Shown in pieces: positions 8,485 through 17,628 of a stretch of DNA of 64,000 nt (its first letter is position 1; each line of letters opens with the position of its first letter). The notes below the pieces were generated by a model. That model was not told the origin of the DNA. It saw only the letters and a list, made by a program, of their open reading frames with translations, and did not search any database. The position numbers and the translations under genes are program-made. The stretch covers positions 921,501 to 985,500 of the forward strand of contig CANMEE010000001.1 in assembly GCA_947496865.1 (NCBI GenBank), in the 5' to 3' direction. Source of the DNA: an uncultured Sphingomonadaceae bacterium (GTDB lineage: Bacteria; Pseudomonadota; Alphaproteobacteria; Sphingomonadales; Sphingomonadaceae).

Positions 8485-10125
8485 ATGAGCTGGCAAATGG
8501 CCGATATCTGGGAAAATATTGCCCAGGCGATTCCCGATAAACCCGCAATTGTCGAAGGCGACAAGCGTTATAGCTGGTCAGAATATGAACAGCGCGCCGC
8601 TCGGCTGGCACGGGTTTACACCGATCATGGCCTGAAACCCGGCGCAAAACTCTCCATTTATGCCTATAATTGCGCCGAATATATGGAAGCGCAATTTGCC
8701 GCATTCAAAACGCGCATCTGTCCGGTCAACGTCAATTACCGTTATCTCGAAGCGGAACTGACGCATGTGATTAACAACAGCGACAGCGAAGCTCTGGTCT
8801 TTCACGCTCAATTTGCGCCGCGCGTCGCCGCGATCCGCGACCAATTGGAGCAAGTGAAGCTCTTTCTGGAAATTGACGACGGCTCGGGCGAGCATCTCGA
8901 AGGCGCGGTGGATTATGAAACCGCCTTACAAGCAGCTGATCCGATGCCGGTTATCAAACGTTCCGACGATGACCTATACATGCTGTACACCGGCGGAACG
9001 ACCGGCATGCCCAAAGGCGTGATGTACGATCACAAAACCTTCTCCAGCGCCTTGTTCACCAAGGGTTTTGAAATGCGGGAAATGACACTACCGGAAGGCG
9101 CCGACGGCTTCGGGCCGTTAGCCCAAGCCCTGCACGCGGCCGGCGCAGCTAACCGATCAATCCCCGCTTGCCCCATCATGCACGGCACCGGCATGTGGAT
9201 TGGTGCCATGATTCCACATTCTCTGGGCGGCTGTGTTGTGCTGTTCAACAATAGGCATTTCGACCCGCATGCTCTTTGGAAGCTGGCGGATGATGAAAAA
9301 GCGACCGACATTACCATAGTCGGCGATGTATTTGCCAAGCCGATGCTCGCGGCACTGGAGGAAGCCAAAGCAGCGGGTAAGCCCTATGACCTGTCCTCGA
9401 TCCAGATGATGGGATCATCCGGCGTAATGTGGTCTGCCGAAGTCAAACAAGGCTTGCTAGAACATAGCGAAATGATGATCGTCGACAGCATGGGCTCTAC
9501 AGAAGGCAGCATGGGCGCCTCGGTAACCACGCGCGAAAATGCCGCCATCGACAAAACCGCCAGCTTTGAAATGGCCGAAACCACGAAAATCCTGACCGAA
9601 GATGGTCGCGAAGTAAAACCCGGATCTGGCGAAATGGGTATGATCTGCAACGGCGGAATGGTCCCGCTCGGCTATTATAAGGATGAGGAAAAAAGCGCGG
9701 CGACGTTCAAGACATTTAACGGCGTGCGCTATTCAATCCCTGGCGACTTCGCGCTGGTGGAAGCCGATGGCACCGTGACCCTGCTCGGCCGTGGTTCGGT
9801 TTGCATTAATAGCGGTGGCGAAAAGATTTTCCCGGAAGAAGTTGAGGAAGCGCTCAAAACCCATGACAGTGTCTATGACTGTCTTGTGGTCGGTGTCCCT
9901 GATGACCGTTTCGGTGAAAAAGTGACTGCCGTGCTGTCCGTGGCGGATGGCCACACGTTGGATGAAGATGCCTTACATGATCATGTTCGTGGCAAGCTGG
10001 CGGACTATAAAACGCCGCGCACGTTTTTGGTGGTGGACGATGTCCCGCGGGCTGCAAATGGCAAACCGGGCTATAAGGACGCCAAGGATATCGCGCTTAA
10101 AATGATCGAACCGGTCGCCGCTTAG
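8485..10125 (+). CDS. Acyl-CoA synthetase (AMP-forming, FadD-like)
   Basis: 546 residues from the ATG at 8485, which follows AGGAGAGA; a longer in-frame extension upstream overlaps the previous gene and lacks homology. It has the ANL-superfamily motifs: YTGGTTGMPKGV (A3, ATP phosphate loop), STEGSMGAS (A5 region), GDFALVEADG (A7 aspartate), GRGSVCINSGGEKIFPEEVE (A8 hinge) and the C-terminal catalytic lysine in NGKPGYKDAK. It would activate a carboxylic acid to its CoA thioester with ATP, the entry step to the operon's CoA chemistry. Its stop codon overlaps the stop of the convergent oxidoreductase gene by three bases, ending the operon with no separate terminator. Confidence 0.88.
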   Translation: MSWQMADIWENIAQAIPDKPAIVEGDKRYSWSEYEQRAARLARVYTDHGLKPGAKLSIYAYNCAEYMEAQFAAFKTRICPVNVNYRYLEAELTHVINNSDSEALVFHAQFAPRVAAIRDQLEQVKLFLEIDDGSGEHLEGAVDYETALQAADPMPVIKRSDDDLYMLYTGGTTGMPKGVMYDHKTFSSALFTKGFEMREMTLPEGADGFGPLAQALHAAGAANRSIPACPIMHGTGMWIGAMIPHSLGGCVVLFNNRHFDPHALWKLADDEKATDITIVGDVFAKPMLAALEEAKAAGKPYDLSSIQMMGSSGVMWSAEVKQGLLEHSEMMIVDSMGSTEGSMGASVTTRENAAIDKTASFEMAETTKILTEDGREVKPGSGEMGMICNGGMVPLGYYKDEEKSAATFKTFNGVRYSIPGDFALVEADGTVTLLGRGSVCINSGGEKIFPEEVEEALKTHDSVYDCLVVGVPDDRFGEKVTAVLSVADGHTLDEDALHDHVRGKLADYKTPRTFLVVDDVPRAANGKPGYKDAKDIALKMIEPVAA

Positions 10126-11213
10126 GGCGTCCAGTTAAACTCCCGGTGATAGCGGGGGATGAACAGTTTTTTGCCCTTGATCGCCGACGTTAATAGCGGC
10201 CCGGTCACACCAAAGGGCAAAGCACTTGCGCCCTTATCGGGTCCCAAAGGCAGTAATATCAGTGGCTTAGGCCATGGCTTATAGGGCTTGACCTCTGTCA
10301 TGGCCTTGCCGCGCAAATGCGCCTTGATAGCTTTCTTCAGCCAGCTTACCTGACGGGTCAGTCCGACAATTGTCATCGTGTCACCGGTGCCCGCAATGTC
10401 GCCAATGACGAACAAATCGGGATTATCCCCCGGCCTTAGCCACTTATCAACACTAGCCCGGCCGTGATCATCAAATATAACGCCGGCCATCGTCTGCAAC
10501 AAACCAGTCTCGGGTTTTGCGCCAATGACCGGGATCACCAAATCGGCATCAATCGGAAACCCATCCGACAGCTTAATCTTATTCTTCAGTGGCACAAACG
10601 GTTCGTCGGTTCGTTTCAATTTTTTGATCCGCTCGCCCAAACGCAGCTTCACGCCCAATTCACCCAATTGTCGCAGCATGTTCCGGCCAAGCTTCGCGGA
10701 GTAATCCGGGAATAATGTGTCGGCTGCAGAAATGAGCGTGATCCGCTTTTCCGGCCGTGCAAAAGCCAGTTCACCGGCAAGCTCGCTACCGACAGCGCCA
10801 GCGCCGACAATGGCAATATTATTCGCCTTGCCAATCTGCACCATCACGCGTTTGGCCTTGGTCACAAAGGCCGCGCTATCATCCCCCTGCATTTTAAATG
10901 GCCCTGCATAGCTGGATCCCGTGGCGATAATGACCATGTCCCCGGCAATTTTCGTTCCATCTTCCAATATCGCGGTGGTGCCATCCACCTTAGCCACCCT
11001 GCCGCGCACGACCCGGCCCTTTTTCAGCAAGCCGTCATAGGGCATGATAATATCATCAAGCAGTTCCGGCCGCGCCAGCGCCCGTATCATCGCGACATTA
11101 TGGACCCATTTTTCACGCGGCTCGATCAGGCTGATATCGGCATGGGAATCCAACTCCCTCGCCAGCATCGTTCCCGCATAACCGCCGCCAATAATTGTGA
11201 TTTTTTTGCTCAT
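10122..11213 (-). CDS. FAD-dependent NAD(P)H oxidoreductase (AIF/NDH-2-like)
   Basis: 363 residues. The N-terminal Rossmann motif ITIIGGGYAGTMLARELD binds FAD, and a second one (NIAIVGAGAVGSELAGELAF, near 145-165) binds NAD(P)H. The late segment LFVIGDIAGTGD is the second FAD-contact motif. This arrangement fits the pyridine nucleotide-disulfide oxidoreductase fold of AIF/FSP1/type II NADH dehydrogenases; there is no redox CxxC. The electron acceptor is unknown, possibly quinone. The ATG at 11213 with GGAG upstream is chosen over one 12 codons earlier. It is divergently transcribed from the lipid kinase gene across a 91-base gap that must hold both promoters. Confidence 0.75.
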   Translation of the reverse strand: MSKKITIIGGGYAGTMLARELDSHADISLIEPREKWVHNVAMIRALARPELLDDIIMPYDGLLKKGRVVRGRVAKVDGTTAILEDGTKIAGDMVIIATGSSYAGPFKMQGDDSAAFVTKAKRVMVQIGKANNIAIVGAGAVGSELAGELAFARPEKRITLISAADTLFPDYSAKLGRNMLRQLGELGVKLRLGERIKKLKRTDEPFVPLKNKIKLSDGFPIDADLVIPVIGAKPETGLLQTMAGVIFDDHGRASVDKWLRPGDNPDLFVIGDIAGTGDTMTIVGLTRQVSWLKKAIKAHLRGKAMTEVKPYKPWPKPLILLPLGPDKGASALPFGVTGPLLTSAIKGKKLFIPRYHREFNWTP

Positions 11214-11304
11214 GGATCTCCAATAAGATGGAATATGCTTGGGGGACAATAGTAATCACTCTTCGCCATTGACCTAGGCAGCAATATATCGCCATGTCGG
11301 ACCA

Positions 11305-12213
11305 ATGCTTGTTCAACTGATCCACAATCCGGCATCGGGTACCCATGACGAACGGCGCCTAGGCCTGCTCGCGCAGGCCTTTGAAGCGTGCGGCGCAAAA
11401 ATAATCATGGGAACGACGGAAATAAATGGCACCATGCGCCTTGCCAAGCACAGCGATTTGATCTGCATATCGGGCGGCGACGGCACCTTGCGGTTGGTTA
11501 TCGCGGCGATGCAGAAAAGCGGCTCAAAAACCCCGCTTTGCATTTTCCCGGCCGGCACGGTCAATCTGGTCGCCCGAGAATTGGGCTATGCAACCGAACC
11601 GGAGCAATTTGCCAGCGAAGTGATGCGCGGATATCTTGCAGGAGCAACCGCGCGATTGAAAGAGCCGATTGCGGCCAGCAACCATGGCCCGTTTGCCGCT
11701 TGCCTGAGTGCTGGTCCCGATGGTGTTGCCGTCGCCAGACATTCGCCGCCGCTCAAAAAGAAAATCGGCCGCACCGCCTATGCCTGGTCCTTTGCCAAAT
11801 TGTTTTTGCGTTGGCCAAGGCAGCAATTTTTACTGGATGTCGCCACCGCCGACGGGTTACAAAAAAGCCTCTCGTGCGAGGCTTTTTATATTGCCAAGGG
11901 TCGTTATTTTGCTGGGCCATGGACGCTGACGCCAGAAGCCGGTCTGGGCGAAAACTATTTTCACCTGATCGCCTTATCGAGCGCCAGTCGCTGGCATTTT
12001 ATCCGCTTCATATTGTCGGTCGCACGCGCGAAAGACCCGCAAAACCTATCTTTCGCACATCTTTATCGCGCCCAGTCGCTGACGATTGCAAGCCAAAGAA
12101 AAACCGAAAATATACAATTTTTTCAAGAAGATGGAGACAGTATGGCGCTGCCCCCTACTCAGATAATGATGACGGATCATATCGTAGAATATTGCCTGCC
12201 GCGAGACAGTTAA
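11305..12213 (+). CDS. Diacylglycerol/lipid kinase family protein
   Basis: 302 residues, starting MLVQLIHNPASGTHDERR, the standard N-terminal nucleotide-binding strand of the DAGK catalytic family, with the signature ISGGDGTLRLV around residue 55 and FPAGTVNLVARELG about 20 residues later. Members phosphorylate diacylglycerol, sphingoid bases or related lipids at the inner membrane face. In a sphingolipid-making lineage either lipid class is possible, and I cannot choose. There is no signal peptide. The gene stands alone, divergent from the oxidoreductase and convergent with the hydrolase at 12241. Confidence 0.8.
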   Translation: MLVQLIHNPASGTHDERRLGLLAQAFEACGAKIIMGTTEINGTMRLAKHSDLICISGGDGTLRLVIAAMQKSGSKTPLCIFPAGTVNLVARELGYATEPEQFASEVMRGYLAGATARLKEPIAASNHGPFAACLSAGPDGVAVARHSPPLKKKIGRTAYAWSFAKLFLRWPRQQFLLDVATADGLQKSLSCEAFYIAKGRYFAGPWTLTPEAGLGENYFHLIALSSASRWHFIRFILSVARAKDPQNLSFAHLYRAQSLTIASQRKTENIQFFQEDGDSMALPPTQIMMTDHIVEYCLPRDS

Positions 12214-12240
12214 ACGACAGATAATAGTAGAAAATAGGAC

Positions 12241-13131
12241 TTAAGCCGCGCGGCAATGCTGCGCGATCATCTCTACCATCACCGGTAATTTGCTCGGTGG
12301 CAAGTCATGACCCATGCCATCGACCAGCTCCAGGCGCGCGTTGTTCACATTTGCGGCAATATCTTCCCCGCACGGATGGGGAATCAGCGGGTCGGCTGTT
12401 CCATGAATGACCATCGTCGGGACGGCAATGGCCTTGGCTTTGGGCCGCAAATTGCCGGTTTCAATGATCGCGGCCATTTGCCTCTGGCGACCGGCGGGAT
12501 AGAAACTGCGTTCCAGCGCCATTTTCATCATCGCTTTACGCTCTTCTTCCCTTGCCCGTCCTTCTTCCGAGGCAATAATCGATGAAAACGCCATGCCGGC
12601 GATCAATGCTTCTTCGACCGTCGTGGCCTTGGCGCGCGCCGATTGGATCAACCCCTTGCGAACCAGAGGGTCGGCGCCGGGCAGACCGGGCGCGTTAGTG
12701 GAAGACATGATTGGAGTTAAGGACAACACACGATCCGCGTGATCAGCAGCGACCAATTGCCCGATCATCCCGCCCATGGAGGCTCCGACGATATGCGCTT
12801 TTTCAATGTCCAGCGCATCCAATACGCCAATGGCGTCTCTGGCCATATCACTGAGATTATAGGGTGCTAGATTTTGGCTCGGGAAAAATCGTTTTGTAAA
12901 CAGTTGCCGGATCGGTCCGGGGGCCGACACGCCGTCACATTTATAGGAAAGCCCGACATCCCGATTGTCAAAAGTGACGACCCGAAATCCTGATTCAACC
13001 AGTCCATTCACAAAATCCATAGGCCAGGCAATAAGCTGCGTCCCATATCCCATAATCAGCAGAATCGCCGGATCGCTGACCGCGCCATGATCTTCCACTT
13101 CAATATTGATACCGTTGGCACTGACTTGCAT
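12241..13131 (-). CDS. Alpha/beta hydrolase
   Basis: 296 residues starting at MQVSANGINIEVED, with AGGA upstream; an in-frame extension to 13200 lacks homology. The nucleophile elbow is GASMGGMIG (Ser in G-A-S-M-G, about residue 119). The acid is probably Asp in VIHGTADPLIP and the histidine is in GMGHDLP near the C-terminus, completing the catalytic triad. The fold resembles haloperoxidase/esterase-type hydrolases. The substrate is unknown. It is transcribed on its own, 27 bases from the convergent lipid kinase gene and 93 bases from the 3' end of the usher-like gene. Confidence 0.82.
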   Translation of the reverse strand: MQVSANGINIEVEDHGAVSDPAILLIMGYGTQLIAWPMDFVNGLVESGFRVVTFDNRDVGLSYKCDGVSAPGPIRQLFTKRFFPSQNLAPYNLSDMARDAIGVLDALDIEKAHIVGASMGGMIGQLVAADHADRVLSLTPIMSSTNAPGLPGADPLVRKGLIQSARAKATTVEEALIAGMAFSSIIASEEGRAREEERKAMMKMALERSFYPAGRQRQMAAIIETGNLRPKAKAIAVPTMVIHGTADPLIPHPCGEDIAANVNNARLELVDGMGHDLPPSKLPVMVEMIAQHCRAA

Positions 13132-13224
13132 ATTATGATCCTGATTCCATAGGGGCTGTATAACAGCCCGAAAGCTTAGCAGAACCGCGAAGCCACACAA
13201 GAAAGGATCAGGCGGCCTCTATCT

Positions 13225-15987
13225 TCAAGGATCGGGAGATCCCGTCGGCGCCCCGGTGGGCACATCGGCAACGCTCGCCATCACCCTATCGGATGCGGCC
13301 ACCACTGCGCCAAGCTTGGCAATTTGATTGTCATCATCCACGACCGCGCGAATATTAAGCAGCGGCGTGACGCCAATGGCCTGCGCTGACAAGGTTTGAA
13401 TTCGCAACAGATAGCCACCATAAGGCACGCCTTCAAACAAGAAGAAGCCATCAAATTCGCTTTGTGTCTGATGCGTCACACGCCCCTCGACATCCAGCAA
13501 TTCCAGACCAACACCGGCCAGCGGCGCGCCGCCTTCGCGCATCAACGTGCCCTCCACTTCGCCTGCACTGACCAGCGGCAGTTCGACCGTGGCGGCAATG
13601 CCCGGTCGCGGCGTTATCACCACACCAGGCAATGCGGGTTGCACATAGGGATCGGGTAAGCTGCTGCTATCAATACCAATCAGTACCGGACGGAAAGGTT
13701 CAAGATTGTCGATAATCGACCGCCCGTTCGCATCTGTCGGGCTGAGCGCGGTTGACTGTCCGGCTGTCAATTCAACATTTTCAACCAGCTCTTCATTCGC
13801 TTGCCGTTTGCCATCGCGATTATTATCCCGATAAACAATCGCCAGCGCTTGGCCACTATTTGCAAGCTTATTGCTCGAGAATCGCAATTTTCCATTGCGC
13901 GGATCGGGACCAAGACTGAAGGCGAGGTTTAATCCCGCAGCGACAGAACCATCGGTCGCGGCTTCAGCGCTAGCCGTCAGCGAGAATTTATCAAAACGGC
14001 GGATGATTCCAATCGCTGCGCGGCCCCGGTCAATCCCCACATCATAACCAAGTTCCGCGCGCCAATCCGCACGATCTCCGGCACGCCATTCGCCGGTAAA
14101 ATTAACCCTTTCGAAACGTTTCTCCGGCGCAAGGCGATAAGTCGCTTCTCCGCGCAAACGCACACCGGCCACCCGCCCGTTGGCGAGCAGTCGCGCTTCG
14201 ATTCGGTCGACCGACCCGCCACCATCGATAAATTGTTTTTCCCAGTTTAACTCGCCCGTTAACGAGAAACGCCGCAAATTTAGTGACGTTCGACCGGTCA
14301 GGTCCAGTGAGGATCGGCCATCGGTGCGCGTTTCATATTGCGCATCGATATGGAAGGGCACAATCTTGCTGCCGAGCTTGAAACCATGGTCCAATGACAG
14401 GCGATGCCTGCTGTTCACGTTTTGTTCAATACGGTCTGACCGGAAGCCGCCCCTCGCCCAGATGGTCTCGGCTGTGATCAACGTATCGCCCAGTTCGCCG
14501 AGCAACTGGCCCCGAAAAGCCGCGCCATTATCGAGGTCTGACGAAGCCGCCAGCTCCACTAAAGCCGGTCCAACCGCACGGCGGACCGATCCTTCAACAT
14601 AATTATGTCGTATCCCGTCGATCTGGAGGCTGAACAGCGAGGCGGCAACCGATGTTTTCGCGTTGAGCCCTCGCTCGACACCAAATCCGCCACGCCAACC
14701 TGCCTGTCGCAGATTTTCACGCCTGTTAAAGCTGATCAGGTCTTTGCCGGCCTCCTGCCCACCGGCCCAATAGTAAGTTTTCCGTGGCGGAATGGAATCA
14801 ACGCCAACCGGCACCGATTTATTGTCACGGCGTATTTGGCCTTGAGGGCCATAGAGCACCACTTCAAAACGGTTTTGCCCGTAAAGCAGCGGCACATCGA
14901 GAAATTCATAGCGGCCATCAGACCGATTTTCGGCAAAAGCCAGCAATTGGCCGTTGCGATACAGTTCTGCGTCCCAGCCCGCTGGCAATTCGCCACGAAA
15001 GCTGGTCCGGTCGAAATTGTCCGGACGGTCAACCGGCCGGTTGGTAATGATAGCACCCCGCCCTGCGGTGCTCTGGGACACAAGCGACGTTGCAAAGGTA
15101 GAAACGTCGCCAATGGCCGCATGGGTTGCTTTCAACGGCCCCAGAAGCTCCCCTTTGGGGTCCGTACGATAGGCTCGTAACCGCAGACTTTCAGGCACGC
15201 CCTTGTCATCAGAGGATAGCCGCGCATCAAAGGAAGCCTTTCCGACCTCGCCAGAGGCAAAAAGTTCATAACGCACATCAAATTCCTGGCCCGACCGCTT
15301 ATCGCGCAATCCGCCAGCAGAAACGACCGCATCTACCGACGGCGTCCGCCAGAATTTATAGGGCTCGGTTGATTGCGGCAGGCTGGAGAGGTCGAAATTC
15401 CGCCGTGGCCGAATTTTTGCTGCCCGCTCCTTGCGTTCCAATGCCTTTTGAAACGGCAATTTGCGTTCTGTTTCGATCACCAAAAGCGCATTGGACAGAT
15501 CGGGCTTTAAATCAATATCAAGCCAATCGGACAGCGTTTTAGAATCCACGCACCAGCCTTCCGGCGTGTCGTAAATCTCTCCAGATGCCAGTTTTTTCCG
15601 ATTGTTCACCTTTTGTACTATATCACTATCGCGTTCGACGGTGAGTGTTTCACGTTCCGCGAACACCCAGCCAGTTGCGCGGCGCGACTTTTTATCCAAC
15701 CTAATTGGTAAATCCAACGCAATGATCATATCGGCAAAGTCCACGCAAATGCCGTGATCGGTTTGATAGCCCCTAATGCCATCACCCAGACGATATTTGC
15801 CCGAGCGCAGGTCAAAAAGCAGCGCATCATCATCACTGGCAGTCCAACCGCCCTCGGCCCTGGCGTCTTGCGCCTGGGCAGCCGGCACCATAAACGGCGA
15901 AACCGCAGAGATCATGGTGATCCCCGCGGCTAATGCCAGCGATTTTAGCCGTTGGCGGAATATGGTGCGTTGTTTTTTCATCATCAT
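13225..15987 (-). CDS. Usher-like outer-membrane beta-barrel protein with C-terminal carboxypeptidase-regulatory-like domain
   Basis: 920 residues. A signal peptide (about 1-40, ending AQAQ) targets it to the envelope. Residues about 45-170 form an N-terminal domain with the conserved-looking pieces GKYRLGDGIRGY and TPEGWCVDSKTLSDWL, each with a cysteine. Residues about 215-760 are rich in alternating polar/hydrophobic beta strands, as in a barrel, with an usher-like segment GELPAGWDAELYRNGQLLAF near 330-350. A DNNRDGKRQANEE calcium-loop-like stretch follows the barrel, and the end (about 830-885) has a transthyretin/CarboxypepD-regulatory-like fold (EGTLMREGGAPLAGVGLELL). With a chaperone and a DUF4402 subunit just upstream it most likely exports and assembles the subunit. 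It is not a recognisable classical FimD/PapC usher; the role is inferred from layout and context. Confidence 0.6.
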   Translation of the reverse strand: MMMKKQRTIFRQRLKSLALAAGITMISAVSPFMVPAAQAQDARAEGGWTASDDDALLFDLRSGKYRLGDGIRGYQTDHGICVDFADMIIALDLPIRLDKKSRRATGWVFAERETLTVERDSDIVQKVNNRKKLASGEIYDTPEGWCVDSKTLSDWLDIDLKPDLSNALLVIETERKLPFQKALERKERAAKIRPRRNFDLSSLPQSTEPYKFWRTPSVDAVVSAGGLRDKRSGQEFDVRYELFASGEVGKASFDARLSSDDKGVPESLRLRAYRTDPKGELLGPLKATHAAIGDVSTFATSLVSQSTAGRGAIITNRPVDRPDNFDRTSFRGELPAGWDAELYRNGQLLAFAENRSDGRYEFLDVPLLYGQNRFEVVLYGPQGQIRRDNKSVPVGVDSIPPRKTYYWAGGQEAGKDLISFNRRENLRQAGWRGGFGVERGLNAKTSVAASLFSLQIDGIRHNYVEGSVRRAVGPALVELAASSDLDNGAAFRGQLLGELGDTLITAETIWARGGFRSDRIEQNVNSRHRLSLDHGFKLGSKIVPFHIDAQYETRTDGRSSLDLTGRTSLNLRRFSLTGELNWEKQFIDGGGSVDRIEARLLANGRVAGVRLRGEATYRLAPEKRFERVNFTGEWRAGDRADWRAELGYDVGIDRGRAAIGIIRRFDKFSLTASAEAATDGSVAAGLNLAFSLGPDPRNGKLRFSSNKLANSGQALAIVYRDNNRDGKRQANEELVENVELTAGQSTALSPTDANGRSIIDNLEPFRPVLIGIDSSSLPDPYVQPALPGVVITPRPGIAATVELPLVSAGEVEGTLMREGGAPLAGVGLELLDVEGRVTHQTQSEFDGFFLFEGVPYGGYLLRIQTLSAQAIGVTPLLNIRAVVDDDNQIAKLGAVVAASDRVMASVADVPTGAPTGSPDP

Positions 15988-16040
15988 GAATTTAGACTGC
16001 TTAACGGCGTGGCGTCAGTCCAAGTCATTGATATAGATTA

Positions 16041-16886
16041 TTATCTAAGAACCAAATCGGTTTTGGCTATCAATCCACCACCAACATTGCGAGGTTCATA
16101 ATATTGAATCGAGAGCGGTCCTTTAAGCTGCGCAGCGACGTCGGCAGGAATCGGTAATGATACTGTTCTGCTGGCTATTTCGGGATAGACGGCAATGCCG
16201 CGCACCAGCAGCAGCGGCTCATCCACCCCCTGTTTCACGACCCGAATCTCACCATAGGTGGAACGGTCGCCTGTACGGCTGAGATCAAAGGCGAAAGCTT
16301 GGCCTTCGTCCCCTTGCTCAATACGAGCGTTGGCAATAGCGGCTGTGGCGGTCAATTTTCCATGGCGAATAATAACCGGAATGGTTACACCATATATAGG
16401 AGTGAGTGCGACAGAAAAGCCTCCGGCCTGCTCAGATGGCGCAGCGGTAACCGATGTGACTTTGGGAACAGCGCGGAATAGAAGATGGACGCGATATTCT
16501 CCGTCCGCCAGATTTTTCGGCGCTCTGACGCCAAGACGGATAGCCTGTGGTTGGTTGGGTGGCAGAGTGACACGACGCGGCGCATAGCGGATCATATCCT
16601 TTGCTGCCTGCTCCAACTCATTGACTTCTTCGGGGCTGACAGCAGTCAGTTTGCCTTCAGCCGTCATCCGACGCAGTTCCAGGGAGATTCGGTAAGTGGC
16701 TGTTTCCGAACCAATATTGTTGAGGATAACCTCAGTTCCGCGCTGACCATCAAGAATGATCCGGGTCGGCGCGACAAGAAGATCACCCGCTGCCTGTGCG
16801 GTTTGTACAGGGAGCGTGAGAGCCGCTGCCATCATCCCCAAGCCAACACATATATTGTTCAGTCGTTTCAGACTCCTGGTCGCCAT
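16041..16886 (-). CDS. Periplasmic PapD-like pilus chaperone
   Basis: 281 residues with a signal peptide cleaved after about AQAA (residue 33). The mature N-terminal domain begins DLLVAPTRIILDGQRGTEVILNN (seen as DLLVAPTRIILDG then QRGTEVILNN), the immunoglobulin-like opening of fimbrial chaperones, and contains RVTLPPNQPQAIRLGVRAP, the strand used for donor-strand complementation. A second beta domain follows. It would hold the DUF4402 subunit in the periplasm and hand it to the usher-like protein encoded 53 bases downstream. The ATG follows GGAGAA. It is separated from the subunit gene upstream by a strong hairpin terminator, so its expression is probably lower than the subunit's. Confidence 0.82.
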   Translation of the reverse strand: MATRSLKRLNNICVGLGMMAAALTLPVQTAQAAGDLLVAPTRIILDGQRGTEVILNNIGSETATYRISLELRRMTAEGKLTAVSPEEVNELEQAAKDMIRYAPRRVTLPPNQPQAIRLGVRAPKNLADGEYRVHLLFRAVPKVTSVTAAPSEQAGGFSVALTPIYGVTIPVIIRHGKLTATAAIANARIEQGDEGQAFAFDLSRTGDRSTYGEIRVVKQGVDEPLLLVRGIAVYPEIASRTVSLPIPADVAAQLKGPLSIQYYEPRNVGGGLIAKTDLVLR

Positions 16887-17049
16887 CTTATTCTCCGGTT
16901 TTAATACTGGTCATCCGGACAGGCGGTCTCCCGCACATATCCCCACGCCTTGACTATGGCAAAAGAGGGTTACCAAAGCGCTAACCACGCTACCTATTTA
17001 TCGGCGGCGCAGCGCCAATCGCTGAAATCCGCAGGCCAAACAGCAAGAA

Positions 17050-17077
17050 CCCGCCCGCAACATATGTCGCGGGCGGG
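17050..17077 (-). terminator. Hairpin terminator after the DUF4402 subunit gene
   Basis: A perfect 9-bp GC stem (17050-17058 with 17069-17077) and a 10-base loop lie 51 bases past the DUF4402 stop codon on the minus strand, followed by a short TTCTT run. It sits between the subunit and chaperone genes. The weak U-tract suggests partial termination, which would give more subunit than chaperone and usher mRNA. Confidence 0.75.
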
Positions 17078-17127
17078 CTTCTCACCTATTGAACATAACT
17101 ATCCTACGAATAGGCTAGTTAAATAAT

Positions 17128-17628
17128 TCAAGGATATTCGACAGTTACCGTGAAGGTACCAAGATAGGCGCCATCGGTCTGGTTGGCTGCAACGTCAAGC
17201 GCGCCACCTACAGAGAAACCGCCATTACCAGAACCATCCAACGCGGTCAGCGCGGTGTTGGTCAAGTTGGCATTCATGATCGCGCCGCTTGGGCCGTTCA
17301 ATGTAACGGACGTAGGAACGGTCAATGTAACAGCTTCAGAAGCTGAACCGGTAACGCTAAAGTCAGCGGCATCAGATGCACCGGTACAAACAACGTTCGT
17401 ACAAGCAGCGCGTGTGCCGTCGTTGCCAACAACTACGGTTTCAGCTGTGCCGGTTGTGATGATCGTACCGAAATCAAGATCCGTGCCGGCATCTTTAGTA
17501 ACGGTCAGTTCTTCCAGGATGTTTGCACGTGCGTCTGCAGTTGCAGTTGCGGCATGAGCGGCATTTGCACCCATTACAGAAGCGGCAAGTACGGAAGAAG
17601 CCACAGCGGCTTTGATAAATTTAGACAT
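17128..17628 (-). CDS. DUF4402 secreted fimbria-like structural subunit
   Basis: 166 residues with a clear signal peptide (cleavage near AAHA-ATATA, residue 26-27). The mature protein is Thr/Ala/Gly-rich and almost all beta, with the DUF4402 hallmarks LDFGTI (about residue 51-56) and the C-terminal strand YLGTFTVTVEY. The alternating hydrophobic end resembles the donor/acceptor strand of fimbrial subunits. Two cysteines (CTNVVC) may form a disulfide. The chaperone and usher-like genes downstream suggest it is the main exported subunit. It is followed by a strong terminator and preceded by a long structured leader, the layout of a highly expressed structural protein. Whether it forms a fibre is inference. 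Confidence 0.78.
   Translation of the reverse strand: MSKFIKAAVASSVLAASVMGANAAHAATATADARANILEELTVTKDAGTDLDFGTIITTGTAETVVVGNDGTRAACTNVVCTGASDAADFSVTGSASEAVTLTVPTSVTLNGPSGAIMNANLTNTALTALDGSGNGGFSVGGALDVAANQTDGAYLGTFTVTVEYP

Noticed and set aside
11388..12224. 278-codon plus-strand frame overlapping the lipid kinase in another frame
   Set aside because: The kinase frame carries GGDGTLRLV and the N-terminal motif; this one is rich in Arg/Cys/Gln as expected of a shifted frame.
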